The notes below the pieces were generated by a model. It searched no databases. It was not told where the DNA came from and saw only the letters and a program-made list of their open reading frames with translations. This document shows positions 44,905-53,539 of a DNA stretch of 64,000 nt, piece after piece. Source of the DNA: Streptomyces tsukubensis (GTDB lineage Bacteria; Actinomycetota; Actinomycetes; Streptomycetales; Streptomycetaceae); assembly GCF_003932715.1 (NCBI RefSeq), contig NZ_CP020700.1:3370501-3434500 (forward strand), written 5' to 3'. Every line of letters begins with the position of its first letter. The first letter of the stretch is position 1. The position numbers and the translations under genes are program-made.

Positions 44905-45507
44905 ATGACAGCCGCGATGGCCGAGAGGGTCCAGATGTCGCATGACGAGCCGTGGGACGCGCTTCTGGAGACATGGCGAGGGCTGGACGTGCCCGAGGGG
45001 TGGCACGCGGAAATCAGCGAAGGACAGATCCACGTGGTTCCACCACCTCATGCACAGCACAACCGGATCACGGCCAAGCTGCAGCGGGCCCTGCTGACCG
45101 TCCTCCCCGACGAGTGGGAGGTCTTCCAGACCCTCGGTATCCAGATCGTGGCCTCCGAGAAGCTCTACATTCCGGATCTGGTCGTCATGCCCGACGACGT
45201 GGTCGCCGCCGTCCCGGCGAACGTGAGCACGCCGATCGACGCGGGCGAGGCCCTGCTCGTCGTCGAGGTCACCTCTCCGTTCAACGCGGCCGACGACCGG
45301 GTGAAGAAGCGGGGAGCGTATGCCCAGGCCGGGATCCCCGTTTACCTGCTGGTCGACCGCTTCGACCCGCACGGCCCCACCTCGACGCTGTACACCGACC
45401 CACTGAACGGCGCCTACCGGCTGGCCCGCCGGGTTCCCTTCGGGGAGCAGCTCCAGCTGCCCGAGCCCTTCGACCTCAAGATCGACACCTCGGCGTTCCC
45501 CGTCTGA
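44905..45507 (+). CDS. Uma2 family protein (PD-(D/E)XK fold)
   Basis: 200 residues from ATG at 44905 with GGGAAGGGAG upstream. EISEGQIHVVPPP, YIPDLVVMPDD, ALLVVEVTSPFNAADDRVKK and YAQAGIPVYLLVD are the Uma2 core; PDLVV and VEVTS hold the acidic residues of the nuclease-like fold. Highly amplified in Streptomyces and cyanobacteria. Function unresolved. Confidence 0.88.
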   Translation: MTAAMAERVQMSHDEPWDALLETWRGLDVPEGWHAEISEGQIHVVPPPHAQHNRITAKLQRALLTVLPDEWEVFQTLGIQIVASEKLYIPDLVVMPDDVVAAVPANVSTPIDAGEALLVVEVTSPFNAADDRVKKRGAYAQAGIPVYLLVDRFDPHGPTSTLYTDPLNGAYRLARRVPFGEQLQLPEPFDLKIDTSAFPV

Positions 45508-45543
45508 CCCACCGCCCGGCCCCCGGCGGGAACATCCGACCGG

Positions 45544-45810
45544 TCAGGTGGGCCGGCTCTTCCTCCGGCGCAGGCCCGCTGCCAGCAGCAGGCGGACAAT
45601 CTCCCGGCTCCTGACCTCGACCGCGCCCGCCGCGACCGCGTCGGCGTAGCGGTGGGACGGGACGTCGTAGTGGTCCCGGTCGAAGGCGCGCGGCGGGCAG
45701 CCGATCGCGGCGGCGAAGGCGTGCAGCTCCGCGTAGGAGACGTCGCTGATCAGATGGGACCACTTCCGGCCGTGGCCCGGCCAGTTCGGCGGGTCGATGT
45801 AGACGGCCAT
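45544..45810 (-). CDS. DUF4031 protein
   Basis: 88 residues, MAVYIDPPNWPGHGRKWSHL, then DVSYAELHAFAAAIGCPPRA and HYDVPSHRY. The DPP.W...HL and DHYDVP motifs define the DUF4031 family, of unknown function. Its ATG overlaps the stop of the upstream gene (ATGA), so the two are translationally coupled. Confidence 0.85.
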   Translation of the reverse strand: MAVYIDPPNWPGHGRKWSHLISDVSYAELHAFAAAIGCPPRAFDRDHYDVPSHRYADAVAAGAVEVRSREIVRLLLAAGLRRRKSRPT

Positions 45811-46271
45811 CAGGCGCCCGGCGCCCCGGTCCCGCCCCAGAGTCCACCGCCCGCGCCACCGCCCGTACCCTCGTCCGGTTCGGAGTCCGCCGCCGAGTCC
45901 ACCGCGGGTGTGCCGCCGCCCAGCGCCCCCACCCGGGCCACCACCACGCCCGCCTTTCCGCAGACCCAGTGCGGGTCCGTGCCCAGTTCGGGTTCGACGT
46001 CGAGGGAGTGCGGATCGCCCGCGTCGCAGACGGGGCAGAGCGGCCAGCGGCCGTGCCGCTCCAGCAGGGCGTCCTGGACGTCCTGGGCGACGAGCCCGGT
46101 GACGTACGCGACGCCCTCCGGCCACTGCTCCACCCACCAGCGGCGGTGCGTGACGGACTCCTCGACGAGGGACACCACCCCGGCGTCGGCCACATCGCGC
46201 GCCGCGAGATCGGCGAGGATCAGGGCGCGGGCGGTGTGGAGGGCCTGCTCCAGCGGGTCGGCGTCGTCCAT
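45810..46271 (-). CDS. Hypothetical protein coupled to DUF4031
   Basis: 153 residues from ATG at 46269-46271 (an ATG nine bases upstream is too close to GGGA). Residues 1-70 are helical (MDDADPLEQALHTARALILA). A CPVCDAGDPHSL pair and later HWVCGKAG suggest a zinc-ribbon. The C-terminus is an acidic, Gly-rich tail. No family recognised. Expression is tied to DUF4031. Confidence 0.78.
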   Translation of the reverse strand: MDDADPLEQALHTARALILADLAARDVADAGVVSLVEESVTHRRWWVEQWPEGVAYVTGLVAQDVQDALLERHGRWPLCPVCDAGDPHSLDVEPELGTDPHWVCGKAGVVVARVGALGGGTPAVDSAADSEPDEGTGGGAGGGLWGGTGAPGA

Positions 46272-46440
46272 GACAACCATTGTCCCGCATCGCCCGTGGA
46301 GCCCCGGGGGCCCCTCGCGCACCGGTCGAACACCGGTTCACTCATCGTCCATACGCCCGCGAGCTGCTGTTTCCTTGCCCGCGCTATACCAACGGGATAC
46401 CGACGGGATACCGGCGAGGGTCTTGACCAGCCCCATGATG

Positions 46441-46455
46441 TGAAAATAGCTTTCA
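46441..46455. promoter_or_regulatory. Candidate MurR operator
   Basis: TGAAA-ATAGC-TTTCA inverted repeat, five bases before the murR start codon. Position implies autoregulation of murR-murQ. Confidence 0.6.
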
Positions 46456-46459
46456 TACC

Positions 46460-47398
46460 ATGGGTAACCAAGTGAAGGAAATTTTCAACAAGGGGGCTGC
46501 CGCCAGCGACACACCGCCCGCCCCCGCCGCCCTCGCCGCGAAGGTGCGCACGCTCGCCCCGTCCATGACCCGTTCGATGCAGCGCGTCGCAGAAGCCGTC
46601 GCCGACGACCCGGCGGGCTGTGCCGCGCTCACGGTCACCGGCCTCGCCAACCGTACGGGCACGAGTGAGGCGACCGTCGTCCGCACCGCCCGGCTCCTCG
46701 GCTACCCCGGATACCGCGATCTGCGGCTCGCCCTCGCGGGGCTCGCGGCCCATCAGCAGTCCGGCCGCGCGCCCAGCGTCACCGCCGACATCGCCGTCGA
46801 CGACCCGATCGCTGACGTCGTCTCCAAACTGGCCCACGACGAACAGCAGACCCTCGCTGACACCGCCGCCGGGCTCGACATCTCGCAGCTCTCCGCGGCC
46901 GTCGCCGCCGCCGCGACCGCCCGCCGGATCGACATCTACGGAGTCGGGGCCTCGTCCCTCGTCGGCATGGACCTGGCGCAGAAGCTGCTGCGCATCGGAC
47001 TGATCGCCCACGCCCATGCGGATCCCCATCTCGCCGTGACCAACGCGGTGCAGCTCCGCCCGGGCGATGTGGCCGTCGCCATCACGCACTCGGGCTCCAC
47101 CGGCGACGTCATCGAACCGCTCCGTACCGCCTTCGAACGCGGTGCGACCACGGTCGCCATCACCGGCCGCGCCGACGGGCCGGTGACGCAGTACGCGGAC
47201 CATGTGCTGACGACGTCGACCGCGCGGGAGAGCGAGCTGCGGCCCGCCGCGATGTCGTCCCGTACGGGGCAGCTCCTCGTCGTGGACTGCCTGTTCATAG
47301 GCGTGGCGCAGCGGACGTACGAGACCGCGGCGCCCGCGCTGGCCGCCTCCTACGAGGCCCTCGCACACCGGCACACCCCCCGGACCCCCCACAGATGA
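46460..47398 (+). CDS. MurR/RpiR family regulator (HTH + SIS)
   Basis: 312 residues from ATG at 46460. HTH RpiR domain (ALTVTGLANRTGTSEATVVR, about 55-75), then SIS sugar-phosphate-binding domain with IYGVGASSLVGMDLAQKLLR and AITHSGSTGDV. Directly followed by murQ (stop TGA overlaps an ATG at 47395), so it should sense MurNAc-6-phosphate, as MurR does in E. coli. No Shine-Dalgarno is seen before the ATG; a GTG at 46472 is an alternative. Confidence 0.88.
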   Translation: MGNQVKEIFNKGAAASDTPPAPAALAAKVRTLAPSMTRSMQRVAEAVADDPAGCAALTVTGLANRTGTSEATVVRTARLLGYPGYRDLRLALAGLAAHQQSGRAPSVTADIAVDDPIADVVSKLAHDEQQTLADTAAGLDISQLSAAVAAAATARRIDIYGVGASSLVGMDLAQKLLRIGLIAHAHADPHLAVTNAVQLRPGDVAVAITHSGSTGDVIEPLRTAFERGATTVAITGRADGPVTQYADHVLTTSTARESELRPAAMSSRTGQLLVVDCLFIGVAQRTYETAAPALAASYEALAHRHTPRTPHR

Positions 47399-47406
47399 GG
47401 ACACCC

Positions 47407-48342
47407 ATGACGCCCGCCTCCCCCGCGTACCGTGAACTCCGCGACCAGTTGGCGACCCTGACGACCGAGGCGTTCCGGCCCGATCTCGCGGAGATCGACC
47501 GGCTGCCGACGGCCGAGATCGCCCGGCTGATGAACGCCGAGGACCGCACGGTCCCGGAAGCCGTCGCCGGGCAGCTTTCCGCGATCGCGTCCGCCGTCGA
47601 CGCGGCGGCGGAGCGGATGGCCCGCGGCGGCCGGCTGATCTATGCGGGAGCGGGCACGGCGGGCCGGATGGGCACCATGGACGCCAGCGAGTGCCCGCCG
47701 ACGTTCAACACCGATCCGTCGCGGGTCGTGGGCCTGATCGCGGGCGGCCCCGCCGCCTTCGTGACCGCCGTGGAGGGCGCGGAGGACCGCAAGGACCTGG
47801 CGGCGAAGGACCTGGAGGACATCGCGCTGGGCCCCGAGGACACGGTGGTCGGAATCTCCGCCTCCGGCCGTACGCCCTACGCGGTCGGCGCGGTGGAGTA
47901 CGCCCGCGGCCTCGGCGCCCTGACGATCGGTCTGTCCTGCAACGCGGGCAGCCCCCTCGCGGCGGCGGCCGACCACGGCATCGAGGTGGTCGTCGGCCCG
48001 GAGCTGCTGAGCGGCTCGACCCGGCTGAAGGCGGGCACGGCCCAGAAGCTGGTCCTCAACATGATCTCGACGATCACGATGATCCGCCTGGGCAAGACGT
48101 ACGGAAACCTGATGGTCGACCTGCGGGCGTCGAACGACAAACTGCGGGCCCGTTCGCGTCGGATCGTCTCGTACGCCACGGGTGCGACGGACGAGGACGT
48201 CGAGGCGGCGCTGGAGGCGACGGGCGGCGAGGTGAAGCCCGCGATCCTGACCCTGCTGGCCGATATCGACGCTCCGACGGCGGAGAAGCTGCTGGCGGAG
48301 TCGGGCGGCCACTTGCGGGATGCGCTGGGGGCGGCGGGCTGA
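47407..48342 (+). CDS. murQ: N-acetylmuramic acid 6-phosphate etherase
   Basis: 311 residues from ATG at 47407, chosen for GAGG six bases upstream. IYAGAGTAGRMGTMDASECP is the MurQ signature, with GISASGRTPYAVGA in the second half. Cleaves the lactyl ether of MurNAc-6-P to GlcNAc-6-P in peptidoglycan recycling. Coupled to the upstream regulator. Confidence 0.95.
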   Translation: MTPASPAYRELRDQLATLTTEAFRPDLAEIDRLPTAEIARLMNAEDRTVPEAVAGQLSAIASAVDAAAERMARGGRLIYAGAGTAGRMGTMDASECPPTFNTDPSRVVGLIAGGPAAFVTAVEGAEDRKDLAAKDLEDIALGPEDTVVGISASGRTPYAVGAVEYARGLGALTIGLSCNAGSPLAAAADHGIEVVVGPELLSGSTRLKAGTAQKLVLNMISTITMIRLGKTYGNLMVDLRASNDKLRARSRRIVSYATGATDEDVEAALEATGGEVKPAILTLLADIDAPTAEKLLAESGGHLRDALGAAG

Positions 48343-48350
48343 CGCGGTTC

Positions 48351-48384
48351 GGGGGCGGGACGCTCTGCCGGGCGCCCCGCCCCC
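48351..48384. terminator. Bidirectional terminator between convergent genes
   Basis: GGGGGCGGG (48351-48359) pairs with CCCGCCCCC (48376-48384). Lies in the 46-bp gap between murQ and the leftward RTX-like gene. Confidence 0.6.
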
Positions 48385-48388
48385 GTGG

Positions 48389-50206
48389 TCAGCTCTCGCA
48401 GTTGAGGGCTCCGGACAGCGGGACACAGATGTCCGTACCGCCGTCGCCGTCGAGGATCCCGGCGTTGGCGGTGCCGGTCGCCCCGCTACCGCCGCCGGGA
48501 CCCGTGCTGCCACCGGGACCGTGCCGTCCGCCCGCGCCGCCTCCGCCGCCGGGACCACCCTTGGCGGTGAGCCGGTCGTCTCCGGTCCCGCCCAGCAGAG
48601 AGGCGCCGACCGCGTTGCCCACGCCGCCTCGGCCGCCGGTGCCACCACGGCCCGAGGTCTGGTTCCCCGGGGCCCTTCCGCCCTGGCCACCGGTGCCGCC
48701 GGTACCGCCGCCGGCGGTCACGGTGTCCTGTCCCGCCCCGCCGTCGAGGGTTCCGGCGTTCCCCGCCCCGCCTTCGCCGCCCACGCCGCCGGGCTGGAAG
48801 TAGCCGCCCTCTCCGCCGGTGCCTCCTGTGCCGCCGGTCGACGAGAGGACGTCGTCCCCGTCACCGCCGCTGACGGTTCCCCCGTTCCCGGCGCCACCCA
48901 CACCACCGGGGTTTCCCGGCGTCCCGGTGATGGGAAGACTGTTGGAAAGGCTGCCTTCGCCTACCCCTCCGACACCGCCTCGGGAGCCCCGGGTGGTGAT
49001 GGTGTCGTTGTCACCACCGCCGTCGATGGTCCCGGTGTTACCGATGGCCCCCGCTGCTGACGCACCGGGAGTCGTATCGTCGTTGGCGGCACGCAGCGTG
49101 TCCTCTCCCGCCTGCCCTTCGATGGTCCCGGTGTTGCCGGGGCTTCCGTCCCGTCCGGCGGCGGTGACGGTGTCGTCGCCCGGACCGCCCAGAATCGTCC
49201 CGGCATTTCCCGCGCCGCGAGTGCCCCCGTAGCCGCGCGAGCCGCGGGCGGTGACGGTGTCGTCGCCGTCCCCCGCGTCCACGACCCCGCCGGGACCCAC
49301 CCCCGAGCCATTCGCCCTGGCAGGCACCTCGTTGACCGTCCCCAGCGGCACCGCGGAAAGGGCGGCGATCCGGTCGGCGCCCGCCCCGCCGTCGACGGTG
49401 CCCAGCACCCCGTGGCCGGACGTGTCCCTCGAAGAGCCGCCCGCGACCGTGAGGACATCGTCACCGTCGGCCCCTGTCACCGTGGCATTGGCCTCCAGTC
49501 CGGCACCACCGGACCCCTGCGCGAAGTTGTAGATGCTGAACCTGCCGGGCCAACGGCCGAAGCCACCACCGGACAAGCCGTCCTCGGCGGCCCCGCCCTT
49601 CACCTCGATGGTGTCGCCGTCGGCACCGCCGTCGACCACGGCCCCGGACCCGGCGCCGGCACCCCCACCGACGTCCGACCCCCTCTGGTACCCCGCACCG
49701 CGCACACCACCGCTGACCCGGAGCGTGTCGGTCCCGAGAGCGCCACGGACCGTACCCAGAGCACCGACGCCACCTGCCAGAGCCTCGCCGGCGACGGCTC
49801 CCCCCTTACCGCCGGTGATCGTCACCCGGTCGGCCCCGGGCCCGGCGTCGACCGTTCCGTCCGCCCCCACCCCGACCCCGCCCGCACGCCCCGTGCCGGT
49901 ACCGCTCACCCCGGTCACGGTGATGGTGTCGTCGCCTTCTTGGCCGTTGACCGTGCCCTGTACCTCACCGGTGATGGTCACGGTGTCGTTCCCCGGCCCG
50001 GCGTCCAGCACCTGACCGGCCGGGATGCCGTCCGTGCAGGTGATGGTGTTGTTGCCGTCGAGGGTGGCAACCGTGCATCCCGGCGGTACGGCGGCGTGCG
50101 CGACACCCCCGAGCGGGAACTGGACGACCCCGGCGAGCACGGTGACCGCGACGGCGGTGACGGACCGGCGGGCACCTGGTCTCCGGGCGGGTGGCGAAAG
50201 CGGCAT
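48389..50206 (-). CDS. Secreted RTX-like, glycine-rich repeat protein
   Basis: 605 residues from ATG at 50204-50206 with CAGGAG upstream. Signal peptide ends near GGVAHAAVPP. The mature protein is built of acidic glycine-rich repeats: DAGPGNDTVTITG, GQEGDDTITVTG, GGDGDDVLSSTG and DGGAGQDTVTAGG, near matches to the calcium-binding RTX nonapeptide GGxGxDxxx, broken by long Gly/Thr runs (GGTGGTGGEGG). It ends at two cysteines (DICVPLSGALNCES), likely a disulfide that closes the roll. Probably a Ca2+-folded extracellular or wall protein. No type I exporter is adjacent. Confidence 0.82.
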   Translation of the reverse strand: MPLSPPARRPGARRSVTAVAVTVLAGVVQFPLGGVAHAAVPPGCTVATLDGNNTITCTDGIPAGQVLDAGPGNDTVTITGEVQGTVNGQEGDDTITVTGVSGTGTGRAGGVGVGADGTVDAGPGADRVTITGGKGGAVAGEALAGGVGALGTVRGALGTDTLRVSGGVRGAGYQRGSDVGGGAGAGSGAVVDGGADGDTIEVKGGAAEDGLSGGGFGRWPGRFSIYNFAQGSGGAGLEANATVTGADGDDVLTVAGGSSRDTSGHGVLGTVDGGAGADRIAALSAVPLGTVNEVPARANGSGVGPGGVVDAGDGDDTVTARGSRGYGGTRGAGNAGTILGGPGDDTVTAAGRDGSPGNTGTIEGQAGEDTLRAANDDTTPGASAAGAIGNTGTIDGGGDNDTITTRGSRGGVGGVGEGSLSNSLPITGTPGNPGGVGGAGNGGTVSGGDGDDVLSSTGGTGGTGGEGGYFQPGGVGGEGGAGNAGTLDGGAGQDTVTAGGGTGGTGGQGGRAPGNQTSGRGGTGGRGGVGNAVGASLLGGTGDDRLTAKGGPGGGGGAGGRHGPGGSTGPGGGSGATGTANAGILDGDGGTDICVPLSGALNCES

Positions 50207-50385
50207 GAAGCACTCCTGACGAGGGGAAGGCCGAGGAGCGCGGCACCGGAACGCACCCGCTCCAGCCTCACCGTCGAACCACCCGGCCCACCCCGCAACA
50301 CCAGGCGCCAGGCGGCACACCCATCCGGTGACCCCGGCCACCCGTACGTACTCCGGGACCTCACCGGACGGCGCCGTGGCTCCCC

Positions 50386-51066
50386 CTACTGTTCCCCTCG
50401 CAGGAACTCGTCCGCAGCGGCCAGCAGATAGGACCTGGCGTCGGAGCCGGTGAGCGCGTGGTCCAGGAAGACGGCGAACAGGTCGAGATGATGGGCCACG
50501 TCCCGGGGGTCGCGCAGGACAACCTCCCCTGAGAACAGCTCGACGGTCACCAGCCGCTCGTCGTAGACGACGAAGATGTTCATCGGAATCGCGGGCACCT
50601 CGGCGGCCCGGGGCACGATGGCGATCTCCACGTTCTTCTTCTGCGCCACCGCCGCCATATGGGAGCACTGCGCTGCCATCACATCGGCGGGGGCCCGGCG
50701 CCATGTCACGGCCTGCTCGGTGAGGAGGAAGGTGAAGGAGCGCGAGGGGTCGTCCAGGATCGCCTGCCGTTCCATCCGGGCGTCCACAGCGCGCCGTACG
50801 TCTCGGGCCGGGTCGCCCGCGACCGTACGGGACAGGGTCCGCTCCGCGTACTCCCGGACGTGCAGAAGCCCCGTGGGCACGGCGGGCAGGAAATGCCGCA
50901 TCACGCGCGAGGACCGTTCGAGGGCCCGCAGCTCGGTCTGCTTCTGATGGAGCCCGACCCGTGTGTGGGTCCGCCAGGACGCGTACTCCACGGTCGGCCG
51001 GTGGTCGTTCCTGCACCCGTCGTCACCAGTGCCACATGCCCCTTCACCAGACCCCATCAGCTCCAT
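50386..51066 (-). CDS. DUF5753 protein lacking the HTH domain
   Basis: 226 residues from ATG at 51064-51066 with GGAGAGG upstream. From about residue 28 it is a DUF5753 domain: ALERSSRVMRHFLPAVPTGL, RMERQAILDDPSRSFTFLLT, then EVAHHLDLFAVFLDHAL. The normal ~80-residue XRE helix-turn-helix in front is absent; the first 25 residues are short and cysteine-containing with no HTH-like segment. So it is either a truncated regulator or a free-standing effector domain. Confidence 0.75.
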   Translation of the reverse strand: MELMGSGEGACGTGDDGCRNDHRPTVEYASWRTHTRVGLHQKQTELRALERSSRVMRHFLPAVPTGLLHVREYAERTLSRTVAGDPARDVRRAVDARMERQAILDDPSRSFTFLLTEQAVTWRRAPADVMAAQCSHMAAVAQKKNVEIAIVPRAAEVPAIPMNIFVVYDERLVTVELFSGEVVLRDPRDVAHHLDLFAVFLDHALTGSDARSYLLAAADEFLRGEQ

Positions 51067-51129
51067 GAGAACCTCTCCTTCCGGTAAGGCAAGGACCGCA
51101 AAGAAATCAAGCGCGCCTTCTCACCGAGT

Positions 51130-51561
51130 TCACATCCGATACAGCCCGGGGCGCATCGCCACCTGATCGGACGCCATGCCGGCTACGGTCAAATCACCGG
51201 TCCACAGCCCATATCTGTTGCAGTACGCGTCAGCGAACCGAACACGATGACCGTCCGGTCCGAGCTTCCAGGTACGGGAGTCGTAGTGGCCGATTCGCCC
51301 GCTGCCACAGACGAATGCCCGAGTGGCTTGGAGCAGGATCCAGCGCGCCAGTTTGTCGCGTGACGCACCTTCGGTGTTCATCGCGGCAGCCATCCTCCAC
51401 AGTTCCTGCCAACTGACGCCCGGCGTCAGCGGGCCAACCACGCCGATGTCACCAAGTCGCCTTTCATCCATATGATGAGTTGTGTATCCGAACACCACCG
51501 TAAACATATGGAAGACGGTGACCCGCCCTCGCCCGTCCAACCCCTTGCCGATCTCCGCCAT
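51130..51561 (-). CDS. Hypothetical protein
   Basis: 143 residues from ATG at 51559-51561 with CAGGAG upstream: MAEIGKGLDGRGRVTVFHMF then VVFGYTTHHMDERRLGDIGV. No recognised domain. The G+C content is visibly lower than in most genes here (runs such as CATATGATGAGTTGTGTAT), suggesting foreign origin. Same strand and close to the DUF1399-like gene (75 nt), probably co-transcribed. Confidence 0.65.
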   Translation of the reverse strand: MAEIGKGLDGRGRVTVFHMFTVVFGYTTHHMDERRLGDIGVVGPLTPGVSWQELWRMAAAMNTEGASRDKLARWILLQATRAFVCGSGRIGHYDSRTWKLGPDGHRVRFADAYCNRYGLWTGDLTVAGMASDQVAMRPGLYRM

Positions 51562-51636
51562 CGCAGATACTCCTGCCACAGGAGGGCGGTCCGGGAGCCC
51601 TGACCGCGCCCGGACCGCGCAGTTCGCCGTCTCCCC

Positions 51637-52077
51637 TCAGCAGCAGGGGCCGTCACCGCAGCACGTGGGCGGGTTGCAGTCCGCTGCCGCACCCCAGAGC
51701 CGTTCTTCGACCACGAATCCGGCGGCCCGGATCCGCCCGGTGACGGCAGTCATCAGATGCTGCGTCCGGATCTTCGAGTTCGGTGCATGGTGTACAAAGA
51801 ATCCGAACGTCGACTCACACCAGTCCGCGTACTCCTGCGTGTGGAGCATGAAGGCGTGCCAGCCGGGATCCACGAGTCGGCTCGGCGCCAGTTCATACGC
51901 CCGCTCATGACCGACGACGTACACGAAAGACAGAGCCTGGTCGATCACCTTTTCCGCCACCAGGCGTTCCACGCCGTACTCGTCTGCACAGAATTGGGCC
52001 AGCCGGTGAAACAGTTCCGGGCTGACCAGGTCTCGCCCATGCCGTAAGACGGCTGTGGTCCCGATCACGGTCGCCAC
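51637..52077 (-). CDS. DUF1399/GRDP-like protein with Cys-rich end
   Basis: 146 residues from GTG at 52075-52077 with GGGAGGC upstream. VDPGWHAFMLHTQEYADWCE and FFVHHAPN carry the paired histidines seen in glycine-rich-domain (GRDP/DUF1399) proteins. The C-terminus, ADCNPPTCCGDGPCC, has five cysteines in thirteen residues and could bind metal. Function unknown. Lies between an XRE regulator and a hypothetical gene. Confidence 0.7.
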   Translation of the reverse strand: MATVIGTTAVLRHGRDLVSPELFHRLAQFCADEYGVERLVAEKVIDQALSFVYVVGHERAYELAPSRLVDPGWHAFMLHTQEYADWCESTFGFFVHHAPNSKIRTQHLMTAVTGRIRAAGFVVEERLWGAAADCNPPTCCGDGPCC

Positions 52078-52166
52078 GATCGCCTCCCATCAGAGTTCGG
52101 GGTGACGTTCACGTTAGGGACGACCCCGACCGGGGCTCCAGCGACTTGCATCCGATTGCACGCCGA

Positions 52167-53015
52167 TCACCCGAGCACGTCCCGCGCCCCCGAGATCAGT
52201 CGGCGGGCTGCCGCGCCATGCACCGCCATAGACGCCAGTTCGGCGAATCGGGATGCATACATAGCGACCTCGCCCGAACGGGTTAGGGTGAGATAGCCGG
52301 ACACCAACTCCACGTTGACCTGAGCGGCGTCGTAAATCCAGAACCCCTCGACCGGCATGCAGGAACGATCCGCGGTCATGGGCAGGACACCCAAGCTGAC
52401 GTGAGGCATGCCTCCGACGTCCAAGAGCCGGTCCAATTGTTCGGCCATGACGACGGGGCCACCCATGCCGTTCCTCAGCACCGACTCCTCCATGAGGAGC
52501 GCGAAAGTGCGGCCCCGCTCGTGGAGAATGCGCTGCCGGTCCATCCGTACCCGTACAGCACCTTCGACATCGTCGACAGGAACCCGTCGCCGTTGCACAG
52601 CCCGCAGCACTTCGGCGGTGTAGGCACGCGTCTGGACCAGTCCGGGCACCAGCCATGAGGAGTACGAGCGGAAGCGCCGGGTCTGCTGGAACAGTGGGAG
52701 TACGGACTCCTGGGCCCGGCGCAACCCCGTACGCTCCAGCCGACGCCACTCGACGAACATGCCCTCCACGGTGCGCAAGGACTCCACCAGGTCGTCCGCC
52801 TGGTCTTCAGCCCCTGTGGCGGCACACCAGGCGCGGATGTCATCAGTCGACGGTACGGTGCGCGCGTTCTCGATGCGCGATGCCTTCGACGGATGCCAGC
52901 CGCAGGCGTGGGCGAGTTGCTGTCCCGTGAGCTGCGCGTCCCTGCGCAGCTCACCGAGCCGGTCTGCGAGAACCTTCCGGGCAGCCCGAACACTGGATAA
53001 TCCCGAACCGGACAT
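52167..53015 (-). CDS. XRE family regulator with DUF5753 domain
   Basis: 282 residues from ATG at 53013-53015. HTH in residues ~14-70 (LGELRRDAQLTGQQLAHACGWHPSKASRIENARTVP), DUF5753 from ~90 (RRFRSYSSWLVPGLVQTRAY, RMDRQRILHERGRTFALLME). This is the WhiJ-like class of Streptomyces regulators that work with small DUF397 or DUF6879 partners; a DUF6879 gene precedes it by 11 nt. Confidence 0.9.
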   Translation of the reverse strand: MSGSGLSSVRAARKVLADRLGELRRDAQLTGQQLAHACGWHPSKASRIENARTVPSTDDIRAWCAATGAEDQADDLVESLRTVEGMFVEWRRLERTGLRRAQESVLPLFQQTRRFRSYSSWLVPGLVQTRAYTAEVLRAVQRRRVPVDDVEGAVRVRMDRQRILHERGRTFALLMEESVLRNGMGGPVVMAEQLDRLLDVGGMPHVSLGVLPMTADRSCMPVEGFWIYDAAQVNVELVSGYLTLTRSGEVAMYASRFAELASMAVHGAAARRLISGARDVLG

Positions 53016-53026
53016 TGTCTACACGA

Positions 53027-53539
53027 TCACTCAGGCTTGTACTCCGCGTGTGGAGTGGCATGCTCCCATACAGCGGCGAATGCGGATCTGCACAAGTCCA
53101 CAACCGACTGCTCAGCAGTGATCTCCTTCCCGACGGGCTCGCCCCTGCCGTTGAAGTGGTTGAAGATCACCGTGGCGTCGTCGAACAGCCAGAAGTCGTT
53201 GCCGGGAAGGGCTATGTCCGAGGCCTTCCGGCGAGGCAGCCAGCGCACCTGCTCACCGGCGGACACGTTGGCAAAGGTGAAGTCGTGCTCGTAGCGGATG
53301 TAGTCGGAGACGGGCTCGGAGACGATCCGCGCCCGCCTCAGAACGACGCCCCGCCCCACAGCCTCCGTCACGACCTCGTGCCACGGCCACCACCACTCCG
53401 GAAGTGTGTCGGGCGTGCGGCGCCTTCCGCTCAGCCACTCCAGAAAGTCCGGGTCGTCAGGTGTGTAGCTGTCCCGCATCTCCAGATGGACGGCGGAACG
53501 GCCGGCCCGGGCGAGCAGCTCACGTACGGGGAACTTCAC
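53027..53539 (-). CDS. DUF6879 family protein
   Basis: 170 residues from GTG at 53537-53539 with GGAG six bases upstream. RDSYTPDDPDFLEWLSGRRR, RARIVSEPVSDYIRYEHDFT and DFWLFDDATVIFNHFN are the family's core. It overlaps the 3' end of the preceding small gene by 20 nt and is followed after 11 nt by the XRE regulator, so the three form an operon. Presumed partner of the regulator. Confidence 0.85.
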   Translation of the reverse strand: MKFPVRELLARAGRSAVHLEMRDSYTPDDPDFLEWLSGRRRTPDTLPEWWWPWHEVVTEAVGRGVVLRRARIVSEPVSDYIRYEHDFTFANVSAGEQVRWLPRRKASDIALPGNDFWLFDDATVIFNHFNGRGEPVGKEITAEQSVVDLCRSAFAAVWEHATPHAEYKPE

